Notes under the pieces: generated by a model
Databases searched by the model: none
What the model was told of the DNA's origin: nothing
What the model saw: only the letters and a program-made list of their open reading frames with translations
From: Paenibacillus sp. oral taxon 786 str. D14
Lineage (GTDB): Bacteria > Bacillota > Bacilli > Paenibacillales > Paenibacillaceae
Direction of reading: 5' to 3'
DNA: 64,000 bases
Assembly (NCBI RefSeq): GCF_000159955.1
Contig: NZ_GG695978.1
Span: forward strand, 1 to 64,000
Program-made: the position numbers and the translations under genes
Part shown: positions 34,491 through 44,032 of the stretch, one piece after another
Position numbering within the stretch: position 1 is the first letter of the stretch
Layout: the number at the start of each line of letters is the position of its first letter

Positions 34491-35744
34491 ATGAAATGGG
34501 AAGAATTAAGCGCGGCCCAGCAAGCCGAGGTGGAACGCCAACTTCAGGTGATTTCCCGCGGTGTTGTGGAGATCGTGCCGGAGGATGAGCTGAAGCAAAA
34601 AGTGATCCAGTCGGTTGTGACCGGCAAGCCGCTGAAAGTTAAACTGGGGCTGGACCCTTCCGCGCCGGACATTCATATCGGCCATACGGTGGTTATGCAG
34701 AAGCTGCGGCAGTTTCAGGAGCTCGGCCATCAGGTGCAGCTGATCATCGGCGACTTTACGGGGCGGATCGGCGATCCGACCGGCAAATCGGAAACCCGCA
34801 AACAATTAACCGAAGAAGACGTACAACGGAATGCGGAAACGTACCGCCAGCAAATCTTTAAAATTCTGGACCCGGAAAAAACGCAAGTTAACTTTAACTC
34901 GGAATGGCTGGCACCGATGACGTTTGCCGACGTCGTGAAGCTGTCCGCGAAGGTGACCGTGGCACGTATGCTGGAACGCGACGATTTTACGAAGAGGTAT
35001 ACAAGCGGTCAGCCGATTAGCATCCACGAGTTTTTCTACCCGCTGATGCAAGGCATGGATTCGGTGGCGCTGGAAAGCGATATCGAGCTGGGGGGAACGG
35101 ACCAGAAGTTTAACTTGCTCATGGGCCGGACCTTGCAGAAAGAATATGGCAAAGACACGCAAGTCGCGATCATGACCCCAATCATCGAAGGCTTGGACGG
35201 CGTGCAGAAGATGAGTAAAAGCCTTGGCAACTACATCGGCATCGATGAAGCGCCAAACGAAATCTACGGTAAAGCGATGTCTGTGCCGGACGAGCTGATG
35301 ACGAAGTACTTTGAGCTGGTGACTGACCTGTCCCTCGAAGAATTGGCTGAACTCACCGAAGGCCTCAAATCGGGAGCCGTGCATCCGCGCGACGCCAAGA
35401 TGAAACTGGCCCATACGCTCGTCCGGATGTACCATGGTCAAGAAGCTGCCGATGCAGCGCAGGAGCATTTCGTAACGGTGTTCCAGCAACGTGCGCTGCC
35501 GGAGGATATCGAGGAGAAAGAAATTCCTGCCGCTGAGCTGGACAATGGGAAAATCCGTCTGATCAAGTTGCTGACGTTGCTAGGGTTCGCCGCATCAAAT
35601 GGGGAGGCAAGACGCAGCATCCAGCAGGGTGCGGTTAAGCTGAACGAAGAGAAGATCAGCGACCCGAATGCGGAAGTAGAGCTGGCGGGCGGAGAGATCA
35701 TCCAGGTCGGTAAACGCAAATTCGCCAAGTTGTCGGTAAAATAA
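34491..35744 (+). CDS. tyrS: Tyrosyl-tRNA synthetase (TyrZ-like subtype)
   Basis: A 417-residue class I aminoacyl-tRNA synthetase charging tRNA-Tyr. The HIGH motif is H62-I63-G64-H65 in [14 protein letters not shown], the KMSKS loop is QKMSKSLGN, and a C-terminal S4-like RNA-binding domain is seen in [37 protein letters not shown] rather than DPTADSLHIGH places it nearer to Bacillus TyrZ than TyrS. The Tyr-specific T-box upstream confirms specificity. It is monocistronic, with a terminator downstream. Confidence 0.95.
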   Translation: MKWEELSAAQQAEVERQLQVISRGVVEIVPEDELKQKVIQSVVTGKPLKVKLGLDPSAPDIHIGHTVVMQKLRQFQELGHQVQLIIGDFTGRIGDPTGKSETRKQLTEEDVQRNAETYRQQIFKILDPEKTQVNFNSEWLAPMTFADVVKLSAKVTVARMLERDDFTKRYTSGQPISIHEFFYPLMQGMDSVALESDIELGGTDQKFNLLMGRTLQKEYGKDTQVAIMTPIIEGLDGVQKMSKSLGNYIGIDEAPNEIYGKAMSVPDELMTKYFELVTDLSLEELAELTEGLKSGAVHPRDAKMKLAHTLVRMYHGQEAADAAQEHFVTVFQQRALPEDIEEKEIPAAELDNGKIRLIKLLTLLGFAASNGEARRSIQQGAVKLNEEKISDPNAEVELAGGEIIQVGKRKFAKLSVK

Positions 35745-35805
35745 GAGGAATGGACTATATAAAGATCCCTCGCCAATTTTTGCATATAATCATGCATAAT
35801 CAGCT

Positions 35806-35841
35806 AAAAGAGGAACAGAACTTTACTGTTCCTCTTTTAGT
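35806..35841 (+). terminator. tyrS terminator
   Basis: AAAAGAGGAACAG and CTGTTCCTCTTTT form a perfect 13-bp stem around AACTTTA. Confidence 0.85.
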
Positions 35842-35856
35842 CAGAGAAAGGGTCTA

Positions 35857-36120
35857 ATGATGGTTGATTGTATACTTTGCAATGTATTAGAAACCCGAGA
35901 AGCTGTGGTTCTACACGAGTCAATACATGTTCTGTGTATTTTCGATCTATATCCGGCTACCAAGGGGCATTTATTGATTTTTCCGAAGCAGCATATTGAA
36001 CGCTTGCACCTGATCGAAGATGATCGCTTACAAAATGAGCTGTTCCAAACGTTAGTGACCGTATGTAAGTGACTGGTGGAAAGTCAATTGTGTACGGATT
36101 ACAGCATTATGACCAAATAG
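35857..36120 (+). pseudogene. HIT-family hydrolase, truncated and with an in-frame stop
   Basis: The first 71 residues match the N-terminal half of histidine-triad proteins (CILCNVLETREAVVLHE, LYPATKGHLLIFPKQHIE). A TGA at 36070 interrupts the frame, and the same frame then continues LVESQLCTDYSIMTK to a TAG at 36118. The HxHxH catalytic triad is absent and the rpsD terminator follows at once, so the gene has lost its 3' half. It starts 16 bases after the tyrS terminator. Confidence 0.7.
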
Positions 36121-36138
36121 CCAAAGGTAGGCACAAAA

Positions 36139-36174
36139 AAACCGACCCAAGTTGAGAACAACTTGGGTCGGTTT
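36139..36174 (-). terminator. rpsD terminator
   Basis: AAACCGACCCAAGTTG and CAACTTGGGTCGGTTT make a perfect 16-bp stem; the T-run (GGTTTTTTTGTG) lies on the minus strand. Confidence 0.9.
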
Positions 36175-36185
36175 GCTTCCGAATC

Positions 36186-36785
36186 TTAACGGTTGTAGAA
36201 CTCGACGATTTGCTTCTCGTCGATGTCTTGCGACAGCTCGGAACGTTCTGGCAAACGGATGTATTTGCCTTCCAGAGTCGTGTCGTTGAATTCCAGGTAA
36301 GCCGGAACATGCGTACGGTTCTCCAGAGCTTCCTTCACGGAAGAGAGACCACGGCTTCTTTCACGAAGGCCGATTACGTCGCCAACGTTTACGCGGTAAG
36401 AAGCGATGTCTACTTTCTTGCCGTTAACCGTTACGTGACCGTGGGATACGAGCTGACGTGCACCAGCACGGGAGTTCGCGAAGCCCAGACGGTAAACAAG
36501 GTTGTCCAAACGGCTTTCAAGCAAGATCATAAACGTTTCGCCCGCGATACCAGGCATGTGCTGCGCTTTCTCGAACAGGGTGCGGAATTGCTTCTCACCC
36601 AAACCGTACATGTGGCGCAGTTTTTGTTTCTCGAGCAATTGTGCTCCGTAGTTACTTACTTTTCTACGTTGGTTAGGACCGTGTTGCCCCGGAGGGAACG
36701 GACGTTTCAAATCTTTGCCAGTGCCGCTCAAGGAAATGCCAAGACGGCGGCTGAGTTTAAATTTAGGACCTGTGTAACGTGCCAT
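36186..36785 (-). CDS. rpsD: 30S ribosomal protein S4
   Basis: A 199-residue primary 16S rRNA-binding protein that nucleates 30S assembly. The N-terminus [21 protein letters not shown] and the S4 RNA-binding domain ([37 protein letters not shown]) are unmistakable. It is encoded alone, as in Bacillus, rather than in the alpha operon. A long leader separates it from its promoter, and AAAGGAG stands before the ATG. Confidence 0.97.
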   Translation of the reverse strand: MARYTGPKFKLSRRLGISLSGTGKDLKRPFPPGQHGPNQRRKVSNYGAQLLEKQKLRHMYGLGEKQFRTLFEKAQHMPGIAGETFMILLESRLDNLVYRLGFANSRAGARQLVSHGHVTVNGKKVDIASYRVNVGDVIGLRERSRGLSSVKEALENRTHVPAYLEFNDTTLEGKYIRLPERSELSQDIDEKQIVEFYNR

Positions 36786-36982
36786 TGTATAGGTAGACTC
36801 CTTTGTTAGTTAAATTTCGTCTAGGGTTCTACTTGCGCGGGTTTTGTTTGGTTGAGCGAAGGATAGATAATGATACGCTCCCTGACAGGAAAGTTCAGCC
36901 GCTGTCCCGTCAGCAACAAAAACCGAGAGGGTGCTCGCATGCGTTACGCCCTAAGTAAGACTCTATCCAGTCTTCATCAACA
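36786..36982 (-). ncRNA. rpsD 5' leader, putative S4 autoregulatory RNA
   Basis: About 195 nucleotides lie between the predicted transcription start and the rpsD ATG. The region contains several potential stems, for example CTGACGGGACAGCGGCTGAACTTTCCTGTCAG near 36886-36920. In Firmicutes S4 represses its own mRNA through such a leader; that this one works the same way is inference from length and position. Confidence 0.5.
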
Positions 36983-36988
36983 ATATAT

Positions 36989-37016
36989 ATTATATGAATT
37001 GAGGTTATAAAGTCAA
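36989..37016 (-). promoter_or_regulatory. rpsD promoter
   Basis: On the minus strand TTGACT (37016-37011), 16 bases, then a perfect TATAAT (36994-36989). Confidence 0.75.
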
Positions 37017-37253
37017 TAAGTGATTTTGTAGAGATGGGTGGATTTTTGTCGATAGGGCTTTAGTCCCAAAAAAATACCTTAAACCTTAGGATTTATAATG
37101 CAAAACCCTAAGGAAGATAGTAAAATAGAGATATCAGACAAGATCGGATATGGCGGAGATGGACAAGCTTGAACTTCAGGACAAGAGCTTGTCCGTTTAA
37201 TATTTATCGCAGAAGGGTTACAATTCCAACGCAGCATATAAAGGAGCTTTTTT
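37017..37253. other. Region upstream of the GGDEF gene
   Basis: Two hairpins are visible: CCTTAGG/CCCTAAGG at about 37085-37112, and GGACAAGCT/AGCTTGTCC at about 37161-37195. They could be attenuators or terminators. No gene, and no known c-di-GMP riboswitch motif is evident. Confidence 0.4.
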
Positions 37254-39248
37254 ATGGCCGATCAATCCTTGGGTCAGCCGATGCTGAACCTGAATAACGC
37301 TTCCGGCCTGCCGCGGCTTGATGATGTCAACGATTATACCGATTGGCTGCGGCAGCTAGATATTAACGCCCACGATTTTCCCTACATCGATTCCATATTA
37401 CAACAGGGATTTGCGGAATGGCGCAAACAGATCAGCGATATGCCGGAACTCGGCGAGGCTGATTTCTTCCTTGCCGGCAGCCGCGGCGAGAAGCTGCTTG
37501 CCGATTCGTTGAACCCGCGGCAACCGCTGGAACGTTCCTGGCCTAGCGGAATGGAAGAGGTCATCAAGCAGAGCTTGTATGAGCGCAAAGCCATCGCAGC
37601 CCAGAAGGCCGACGGAGTTTATGCGGCTGTACCGGTGTATACACGCATTCATGGCGAGTTGTTTGCGGTGTTTGGCTGTCTCATTCGTGAGAGCTGCACT
37701 TCAGAGGCGATCTTGTTAGCCAAGATGGCGGCCCGGCTGTTTCAAACCTGTTTTTATCGTTGCTTTGAGGGAATGTTCATTACGGATTTGGTCCGCATCC
37801 AGCAGCAAGCCAAGCGGGAGGAGCAGCGCCGCTCTAAGCTTTTTCAAATGGTGCAGAAGCTTCATGATAAGATCGACGTGGATTCGGTCCTGACCGAGGT
37901 GTTCGAGCGGGTGTCCGGCATGTATCCGAATGCCCGTCTGGAGTTGCTTATGTCTCAGGATCATGTAAGTCTCGATCCGCGGGTTAAATCGTTTCAATTG
38001 CTTGGACAAGGCGATGAGCTGCTCGTGAGGGCTTTCATGGAGGGCAGAATGCAGGTTAGGGAAACCGTGGATCCGAAGGGAGAAGGCGAAAGAAATTTGG
38101 AAATCGCCGTACCTCTCAGTGGCAAACAAGGGGTGTACGGGGTTTTCCACTTGCGCATCCAGCGTGAGGAGATCGATGATGTGGATTTGCAGCTGATCGG
38201 CATGCTGGCCGATACGGCCGGCACGGCATTTGAGAACGCGAAGCTGTATGAACAATCGAATTTGCTGATCAACGAGCTGAGGCTGATCAATGAATTAACG
38301 AAACGGCTGAATCAAAGTCTGCGGCTCAAGGAAGTTTTCCAATTTGCAACCGAAGAGTTGCTATCGATTTTTCAGGCGGAGTATTGCTGTATTTCCCAAT
38401 TAAACAAAGAGACAGAAACGTTCGAGATTGTGTCCAGCAATGTTCCGGGGCTGTCGAAGGAGCATTTTCCGAAAAACTATGGATTCAGCGGGCTGGTATA
38501 TTCCACGCAGGAGCCGATCATTCTGTCGGACTTTCAAGCCTATGGGAAGGTATCCTCGAGATTTATGGAGGAGACGAACTCCCGCTCGCTGATCACCGCA
38601 CCTTTGTTCGTCCGGGGAGAAGTGAACGGGGTAATCATGCTGGCGCACCGCAAGACCCGCTTTTTTTCTTATGATAATTACAAGCTGCTTCAGGTCTTAT
38701 CCTCACACATCGGTCTTGCAATCGCCAACGCGTCGCTGCATGCGGAGGTACGCCGGATGGCCAATCGCGATATGCTGACTGGACTTTACGCCCGCCATTA
38801 CGTCGATGATGCGATCCAGGAATTCCAGAAGAAAGACACGAACGGTTCCTTAATCATCGTGGATATTGATCAGTTTAAGCAAGTCAACGACACGTACGGG
38901 CACCAAACCGGGGATAAAATCCTGAAGCAGGTGTGCGCAATCGTCAAGAGCTCAATCCGCAAGACAGATATCGCCGCCCGCTGGGGAGGCGAAGAACTGG
39001 CGGTGTACCTGCCCGGTGCAAGCGCTGAGAACAGCTACCAAATCGCAGAAACGATTCGGCTGCGCGTCGCGATGGATACCGATCCGCCGGTGACCGTCTC
39101 ATGCGGTATTGCTGAGTGGGTAAAGGGCGATGAGAAGCTTAGCGTGGAGTCGCTTTTCTATGAGGCGGATATGGCGCTGTATAAAGCCAAGAACAACGGG
39201 CGGAACCAGACGCAAGTCGGATCCAGAGAGGACGCCCCCTCCTCGTAA
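37254..39248 (+). CDS. GAF-domain sensor diguanylate cyclase
   Basis: A 664-residue soluble signalling protein predicted to make c-di-GMP. The first ~190 residues are an unassigned sensory region. Two GAF-like domains follow (about 200-340 and 355-490, the second with CCISQLNKETETF, SLITAPLFVRGEVNGVI and LSSHIGLAIANASL). The C-terminal GGDEF domain begins RDMLTGLYARHY and has an active-site signature GGEEL. An RKTD sequence five residues before it matches the inhibitory I-site RxxD, so product feedback is likely. No membrane segment is seen. AAAGGAG precedes the ATG. It has its own terminator. Confidence 0.92.
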   Translation: MADQSLGQPMLNLNNASGLPRLDDVNDYTDWLRQLDINAHDFPYIDSILQQGFAEWRKQISDMPELGEADFFLAGSRGEKLLADSLNPRQPLERSWPSGMEEVIKQSLYERKAIAAQKADGVYAAVPVYTRIHGELFAVFGCLIRESCTSEAILLAKMAARLFQTCFYRCFEGMFITDLVRIQQQAKREEQRRSKLFQMVQKLHDKIDVDSVLTEVFERVSGMYPNARLELLMSQDHVSLDPRVKSFQLLGQGDELLVRAFMEGRMQVRETVDPKGEGERNLEIAVPLSGKQGVYGVFHLRIQREEIDDVDLQLIGMLADTAGTAFENAKLYEQSNLLINELRLINELTKRLNQSLRLKEVFQFATEELLSIFQAEYCCISQLNKETETFEIVSSNVPGLSKEHFPKNYGFSGLVYSTQEPIILSDFQAYGKVSSRFMEETNSRSLITAPLFVRGEVNGVIMLAHRKTRFFSYDNYKLLQVLSSHIGLAIANASLHAEVRRMANRDMLTGLYARHYVDDAIQEFQKKDTNGSLIIVDIDQFKQVNDTYGHQTGDKILKQVCAIVKSSIRKTDIAARWGGEELAVYLPGASAENSYQIAETIRLRVAMDTDPPVTVSCGIAEWVKGDEKLSVESLFYEADMALYKAKNNGRNQTQVGSREDAPSS

Positions 39249-39267
39249 ATGGTTGCTTTATTGGTAT

Positions 39268-39311
39268 AGAACGCTCTCGACCGGACATATGGACGGCGGG
39301 AGCGTTCTTTT
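39268..39311 (+). terminator. Terminator of the GGDEF gene
   Basis: AGAACGCTC and GAGCGTTCT stem followed by TTTTTT. Confidence 0.85.
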
Positions 39312-39432
39312 TTGGGTTGCCGGTCGAACCTGCGAATAGAGTGACCGTCCCTGTGGCAGGATACTGCTAGAACTAGCAAAAGGAATGATCCGGTGGGGAA
39401 CCGGGTTTATTTTTTCAGGCGGGGGCTTGCAT

Positions 39433-40305
39433 ATGAAGGGGATATCACGGAGAAGGCCAACGTATAAATATCGGTTAGGGAAGATCATCTATGGCCTGCT
39501 AGTCACGCTAATCTTGGCGTCGTGCGGGATCAACGAAGCGAGGACGCCGGAGCAGTGGTTTGACTTCACCTGGTCCGGGCTGGCGGGATGTGACACGTTA
39601 ACCTTTCGCGGCTTAGCCGCCTTGCAGCGCGGAAACAGGCAAGGGCTGGAAGAGAGTTTCAGTTATACGGGACGTCTTCAAGAGCATAGGGAATTAAGTA
39701 TCCGAGGCGAGCCGATGGGTCAACGGGCGGGAAACCCTGCAGGCCATCTGCAAACGGCGGGATTAGCAGAGCCGAATGGCTGGGAAGCCAAGCTCCGGTT
39801 AGAGCACGGGAACTGGCTGGTGCAATCCGATGACCACAATGCGCTGCTGCAAGGGGTGGTCCGTCTGAACCCGCTGGAACAACTAGAGGAGATTCGAATG
39901 GCCGCTAAGAAAACGATCACTTCCGAAAGCGGTGCTGCACGGGGGACGAAGGTGCTTCGGATCGAGATGGATCCAGCCGAAGCTACCATGCGGTTAAAGG
40001 ATCGCTTGCTGTCGGAAATGGAGCTCACGCGTGAGGCCGGGCTGGCGCAATTAGAACAGGTGCCGGCTTCACAGAAGGAGCAGCTGCGAAACGAGTTGTC
40101 GCAGATCTGGACGACGGGCAGCAAGCAGTTAGCGGTCATGCTGAAGCAAATGAAAGCGACCGTCGTCTACCATTTGACGATTGACCGCAAATCGGGATTA
40201 CCTTCCAGGCTGACCTCGGAGACGACGTTGAATTATTTGTCACCCAAAGGCGTGCCGCAGCGGGAGGTGCTGCGAACCGATAACCGGTTTGAGGGTTATC
40301 AGTAG
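39433..40305 (+). CDS. Putative lipoprotein of unknown function
   Basis: A 290-residue exported protein. The N-terminus is strongly basic (GISRRRPTYKYRLGK), then a hydrophobic segment ending in the lipobox LILASC with C31. The mature part begins with a Trp/Phe segment (TPEQWFDFTWSGLAGCDTLTFRG) and continues as mixed alpha/beta with many charged residues. The ending VVYHLTIDRKSGLPSRLTSE recalls LolA/LppX-like lipoprotein carrier folds, but I cannot assign it. The start at 39433 has a G-rich ribosome-binding site. It stands alone. Confidence 0.7.
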   Translation: MKGISRRRPTYKYRLGKIIYGLLVTLILASCGINEARTPEQWFDFTWSGLAGCDTLTFRGLAALQRGNRQGLEESFSYTGRLQEHRELSIRGEPMGQRAGNPAGHLQTAGLAEPNGWEAKLRLEHGNWLVQSDDHNALLQGVVRLNPLEQLEEIRMAAKKTITSESGAARGTKVLRIEMDPAEATMRLKDRLLSEMELTREAGLAQLEQVPASQKEQLRNELSQIWTTGSKQLAVMLKQMKATVVYHLTIDRKSGLPSRLTSETTLNYLSPKGVPQREVLRTDNRFEGYQ

Positions 40306-40462
40306 GCGTGAGTGACATCCTAGGTTAGGCTGACTTTCCGACCCTATCGTGCTACAATAGCAGAAGAATTAACCAATGGTTAAACCAATGGGGTGTTTGG
40401 ACGGCCGGCACGGGTTGTAATACCAAATCCCACAACGAATATTGAGGAGAGTGTGAAGCCAG

Positions 40463-41578
40463 ATGCGAGATCCTAGAATTCAGAAGCTGGCGGAAAACCT
40501 GGTTGGTTATTCCGTAAATGTACAACCGGGAGAGAACGTCCTGGTCGAAATGATTGGCGATGAACGTGATTTGCTGAAAGCGGTCGTGGAAGAGGTTGGG
40601 AAGAAGGGCGGGAACGCCTTCGTTGAGATTACTGACCGGGCTGTACAACGTGCGCAATTGAAATACGCCACGGAAGACGGCATCAAAACCTGGGCGGAAT
40701 ACGATTTAAAACGGATGCAAATGATGGACTGTTACATCGGCATTCGTGCGGGTTCTAACGTCAACGATCTGTCCGACGTACCCGAAGATAAGATGAAGCT
40801 GTACAATTCGCTTTATTCCCACCCTGTACATAGCGAACAACGGGTGAAACGTACGAAATGGGTGGTTCTCCGTTATCCGAACGCCAGCATGGCCCAATTG
40901 GCCAATACGAGCACGGAAGCGTTCGAGGATTTCTATTTTGACGTATGTAACCTGGATTATGCCAAAATGGATCGGGCGCAAGATGCCTTGGCTGATCTGA
41001 TGAACAGAACGGACAAAGTCCGGATCGTTGCTCCGGGCACCGACCTGACCTTCTCGATTAAAGACATTCCGGCGGTCAAGTGCTCCGGTCAAAGGAATAT
41101 CCCGGATGGCGAAGTCTATACGGCTCCGGTCCGCGATTCCGTAAACGGCACGATCAGCTACAATACGGCTACGCTGTACAACGGAGTTACGTTCGAGAAT
41201 ATCAAATTCCGCTTCGAGAACGGTAAGATCGTTGAAGCTACGAGCAACGACACGAAACGGATGAACGAAATCCTGGATTCGGACGAAGGGGCTAGATATA
41301 TCGGGGAGTTTGCGATCGGATTCAACCCGTATATTTTGCATCCGATGAAGGACATCTTGTTCGACGAGAAAATTGCGGGCAGCCTTCACTTTACCCCAGG
41401 TCAAGCTTATGAGGAAGCCGATAACGGCAACCGTTCCTCGATTCACTGGGATCTTGTGCTGATCCAGCGTCCGGATTACGGCGGCGGAGAAATTTATTTT
41501 GACGATGTACTGATCCGTAAGGATGGCATTTTTGTGCTGCCTGAGCTTGAGGGATTGAACCCGGAAAACCTGAAGTAA
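40463..41578 (+). CDS. ampS: M29 family aminopeptidase (AmpS / aminopeptidase T type)
   Basis: A 371-residue metallo-aminopeptidase of family M29, which removes N-terminal residues from peptides using two metal ions. Family features are the opening RDPRIQKLAENLVGYSVNVQPGE, the core RIVAPGTDLTFSIK, GQRNIPDGEVYTAPVRDSVNG with a conserved metal-ligand Glu, the GEFAIGFNPYI strand and the C-terminal SSIHWDLVLI with ligand His and Asp. It is somewhat shorter than Bacillus AmpS (~410). It is cytoplasmic and monocistronic. Confidence 0.88.
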   Translation: MRDPRIQKLAENLVGYSVNVQPGENVLVEMIGDERDLLKAVVEEVGKKGGNAFVEITDRAVQRAQLKYATEDGIKTWAEYDLKRMQMMDCYIGIRAGSNVNDLSDVPEDKMKLYNSLYSHPVHSEQRVKRTKWVVLRYPNASMAQLANTSTEAFEDFYFDVCNLDYAKMDRAQDALADLMNRTDKVRIVAPGTDLTFSIKDIPAVKCSGQRNIPDGEVYTAPVRDSVNGTISYNTATLYNGVTFENIKFRFENGKIVEATSNDTKRMNEILDSDEGARYIGEFAIGFNPYILHPMKDILFDEKIAGSLHFTPGQAYEEADNGNRSSIHWDLVLIQRPDYGGGEIYFDDVLIRKDGIFVLPELEGLNPENLK

Positions 41579-41660
41579 TCAGAAATCCTCCTTGCTAGGA
41601 AAGCGGATTCAATGTATGATTGAAGTATGTTATTTCCAATGTTAAAGACGGAGGGATCCT

Positions 41661-41906
41661 ATGGCCACGAACAATGAAGCGGTAGTCGAAATTGCCCAAA
41701 CAGCAGGCAAGTTCACTTCTTCCATTGTGCTTCAAGCGGACAATAAGTACATCGATGTAAAAAGTATCCTCGGCCTCTTCACCACGCTCGTAAATACGAA
41801 GAGCTATGAGCTTCACGTTCACGGACCGGATGCGGAAGAAGCGAAGAAAGCCGTAACCGAAGTGTTTGCGAAACACGGGTTGGACGTCAAAGTTGTTGCC
41901 GATTAA
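41661..41906 (+). CDS. HPr/Crh-like protein lacking the His-15 strand
   Basis: An 81-residue protein that aligns with HPr from HPr residue ~20 onward: VEIAQTAGKFTSSIVLQ, the DVKSILGLFTT block and the Ala/Glu-rich last helix. S35 falls where the regulatory Ser-46 lies (KSIMG in Bacillus HPr). The first beta strand and the GIHARPA loop with the phosphorylated His-15 are missing, so PTS phosphotransfer is not expected. A Crh-like regulatory role, Ser-phosphorylated and binding CcpA, is possible but unproven. Start with GGAGG upstream; a terminator follows. Confidence 0.8.
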   Translation: MATNNEAVVEIAQTAGKFTSSIVLQADNKYIDVKSILGLFTTLVNTKSYELHVHGPDAEEAKKAVTEVFAKHGLDVKVVAD

Positions 41907-41917
41907 TGTCAATGAGA

Positions 41918-41949
41918 AACACTCCCGACTTAGGTCGGGGGTGTTTTTT
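41918..41949 (+). terminator. Terminator of the HPr-like gene
   Basis: AACACTCCCGAC and GTCGGGGGTGTT stem followed by TTTTTA. Confidence 0.85.
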
Positions 41950-42088
41950 AATGCCTGCGAACAGCGGTACTCAGCGGTTTTTCATAGATAGGTTAATTTA
42001 AGCAGGTTCTTGTATTGGCTTTCGATTTCGTCTAATATTAAGATTAGAGATGAATGGTAGGCGATTTTGGACATAGGGGGGAAGAAGC

Positions 42089-42379
42089 ATGACTTCATCT
42101 GAGTTGCAGGAGCAACTAAACCTGAAGGCACTTAATCTTCTGAAAGAAGATGCAGATAAAATTGAGAAGCTGATCGAAGTACAGATGGAGAACTTGGCCA
42201 CACGTTATTGCCCTCTCTATGAGGAAGTGCTGGATACCCAGATGTATGGATTCTCCAGACAAGTAGATTACGCAATTCGCGTCGGACTTATTCAAGAAAC
42301 GGTAGGTAAACAAATCCTCAGCAGATTGGAACGTAATTTGGCCTCGCTGTATGAAGCCATGAACAATAGACAACAGTAA
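42089..42379 (+). CDS. ylaN: YlaN family protein (UPF0358)
   Basis: A 96-residue small helical protein clearly homologous to Bacillus Yla[21 protein letters not shown], then [21 protein letters not shown] and [12 protein letters not shown]. YlaN is conserved in Bacillales; published work links it to iron homeostasis through interaction with Fur, which is known family information, not visible here. GGGGGGAAG precedes the ATG. It stands alone and ends at a strong hairpin shared with the convergent cation exchanger gene. Confidence 0.92.
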   Translation: MTSSELQEQLNLKALNLLKEDADKIEKLIEVQMENLATRYCPLYEEVLDTQMYGFSRQVDYAIRVGLIQETVGKQILSRLERNLASLYEAMNNRQQ

Positions 42380-42405
42380 GGCATTTGCTGTTGCTGCTAA
42401 ATAAT

Positions 42406-42446
42406 ACAAGCGTATGCTTCGGAAGTTGCCGAAGACATACGCTTGT
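42406..42446. terminator. Bidirectional terminator between ylaN and cax
   Basis: ACAAGCGTATG(C)TTCGG pairs with CCGAA(GA)CATACGCTTGT; TTTTG follows on the plus strand. Confidence 0.85.
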
Positions 42447-42460
42447 TTTGTTGTTGAGGG

Positions 42461-43531
42461 TTATACGAGATAAAACGAAACGCCGAGAATCATATAGACC
42501 GCCAGCAGCAGTACCCCTTCAAACCAGTTGGTTTGGCCGTCCTGCGTGATGGATTTGGCGATAAATACCGAGACGCCAATCGCGGCCAACTCGATGACGG
42601 TAAATACGATATCCATCGGCTTGCCAAACAGATGGCTGACGAAGATGAGCACAGGAGCCACGAACAAAGCGATCTGCAAGCTAGAGCCGACGGCGATTTC
42701 TACGGCTGCCCCGATTTTGTTCTTCATCGCCAGCATGATGGCAGCGCTGTGTTCGGCGGCATTACCAACGATCGCAACGACAAAGGCACCGACGAACAGC
42801 TCGCTCAGACCGAAATCGGCGGTCAGCGTGTCAAGCGTATGTACCAACCATTCGCTGACGAACGCAACCATAACGGTAGCGATCACCAGATATAAAATCG
42901 ACTTCCCCTTGGACCAGGCCGGGGCATGTTCATGCGGAAGCTCTTCCGCGTCCTTCTCGCTGATATCTGCCAGATGGTTCTTGTGCGTGATCATGGAGAA
43001 GATCAGCCAGAGGATATAGGCGACAATCAGAACGCCGGCAACAACCAAACTGAGCGCGAAACGATCGTCCTCGTGCAGCACGTGGGTTTGCAGGAAGATC
43101 GCCGGGACGAACAATGCGATGATCGCTACGATCATCAGCGAGCCGTTCATGCCGGCTAACGTGACGTTATATTTTTGCACCTTGTGCTTTAAGCCTCCCG
43201 CAAACAAGCTGAGCCCCAGCACGAGCAGCAGGTTGCCGATGATGGACCCGGTAATACTGGCCTTCACCATGTCGAACAGCCCTTCGCGGACCAGCATGAT
43301 GGCGATAATCAATTCGGCCGCATTACCGAAGGTGGCATTTAGGAAGCCGCCCAGGCGTTGACCCGCGTAATGCGCCACGCTCTCCGTTGCCCGGCCGAGA
43401 AAGCCCGCGACAAGAATGACGGCGATCGCGGAGATGACAAATTCTAACGTTGCTGACCAGTGCGCGTAATGCCCCATGGCGCTAAGTGCAAAGAAAATCA
43501 GCAACAATGCGGGTGAAATAAACTTTTTCAT
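42461..43531 (-). CDS. cax: Calcium/proton exchanger (CaCA superfamily, YfkE/ChaA type)
   Basis: A 356-residue membrane protein with ~11 hydrophobic segments in two homologous halves. Each half has the CaCA alpha repeat: LNATFGNAAELIIAI in the first and AIVGNAAEHSAAIMLA in the second, carrying the acidic residues that bind Ca2+. It is expected to export Ca2+ in exchange for H+. The start at 43531 (MKKFISPALLL) is chosen because GAGGTG stands just upstream; the frame extends to 43579 without a ribosome-binding site. A second Ca2+ system, the P-type ATPase at 58.7 kb, is in the same window. Confidence 0.93.
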   Translation of the reverse strand: MKKFISPALLLIFFALSAMGHYAHWSATLEFVISAIAVILVAGFLGRATESVAHYAGQRLGGFLNATFGNAAELIIAIMLVREGLFDMVKASITGSIIGNLLLVLGLSLFAGGLKHKVQKYNVTLAGMNGSLMIVAIIALFVPAIFLQTHVLHEDDRFALSLVVAGVLIVAYILWLIFSMITHKNHLADISEKDAEELPHEHAPAWSKGKSILYLVIATVMVAFVSEWLVHTLDTLTADFGLSELFVGAFVVAIVGNAAEHSAAIMLAMKNKIGAAVEIAVGSSLQIALFVAPVLIFVSHLFGKPMDIVFTVIELAAIGVSVFIAKSITQDGQTNWFEGVLLLAVYMILGVSFYLV

Positions 43532-43669
43532 GGAACACCTCGAGTTAGTCATTTTTTGGCAATAAACTGAATGTAACAATTTTACTCAAAATTAATCGAA
43601 AGGTCTACATTTGCTTTAATACGACTTCCGATTTACAATGAAATTAATGAGGTTGAAGGAGGAATGACC

Positions 43670-44032
43670 ATGACCGAACAACTGCAGTTGGATAGCGGGC
43701 AAATTCGGATTTCAGACGATGTTGTCGCCAAAATCGCCGGAATGGCTGCTCTAGAGACACCGGGGATTGCCGCGATGTCCGGGGGGCTTTCCGAAGGTTG
43801 GGCTAAACGGTTAAGCGGCAAAAATGTGCAAAAGGGCGTCACGGTCGAAGTTGGTCAATTGGAGGCGGCAATCGACCTGCGAATTATCGTGTTATATGAG
43901 ACGCCGATCCACGAAGTTTGCCGGATGCTTCAGCAAAATGTTCGAGAAGCGGTAGAGAGCATGACGGGACTTAAAATTGTAGAAGTGAACGTGAAAGTCG
44001 AGGGCGTGGCGTTTAAGGACGATGAAATCTGA
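43670..44032 (+). CDS. Asp23/Gls24 family envelope stress response protein
   Basis: A 120-residue protein of the Asp23/Gls24 (DUF322) family. Visible signatures are GQIRISDDVVAKIAGMAALETPGIAAMSGG near the N-terminus (split here only by wording), the central VEVGQLEAAIDLRIIVLYETPI and NVREAVESMTGLKIVEVNVKVEG. Members help with envelope homeostasis or, as in YloU/AmaP systems, sit at the membrane via partners; no membrane anchor is present here. AGGAGG is too close to the ATG at 43664, so the ATG at 43670 is preferred. It is convergent with ftsW. Confidence 0.9.
   Translation: MTEQLQLDSGQIRISDDVVAKIAGMAALETPGIAAMSGGLSEGWAKRLSGKNVQKGVTVEVGQLEAAIDLRIIVLYETPIHEVCRMLQQNVREAVESMTGLKIVEVNVKVEGVAFKDDEI

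Noticed and set aside
43664..43669. Earlier ATG of the Asp23-family gene
   Set aside because: AGGAGG ends one base before it, too close for initiation; the ATG six bases later has normal spacing.
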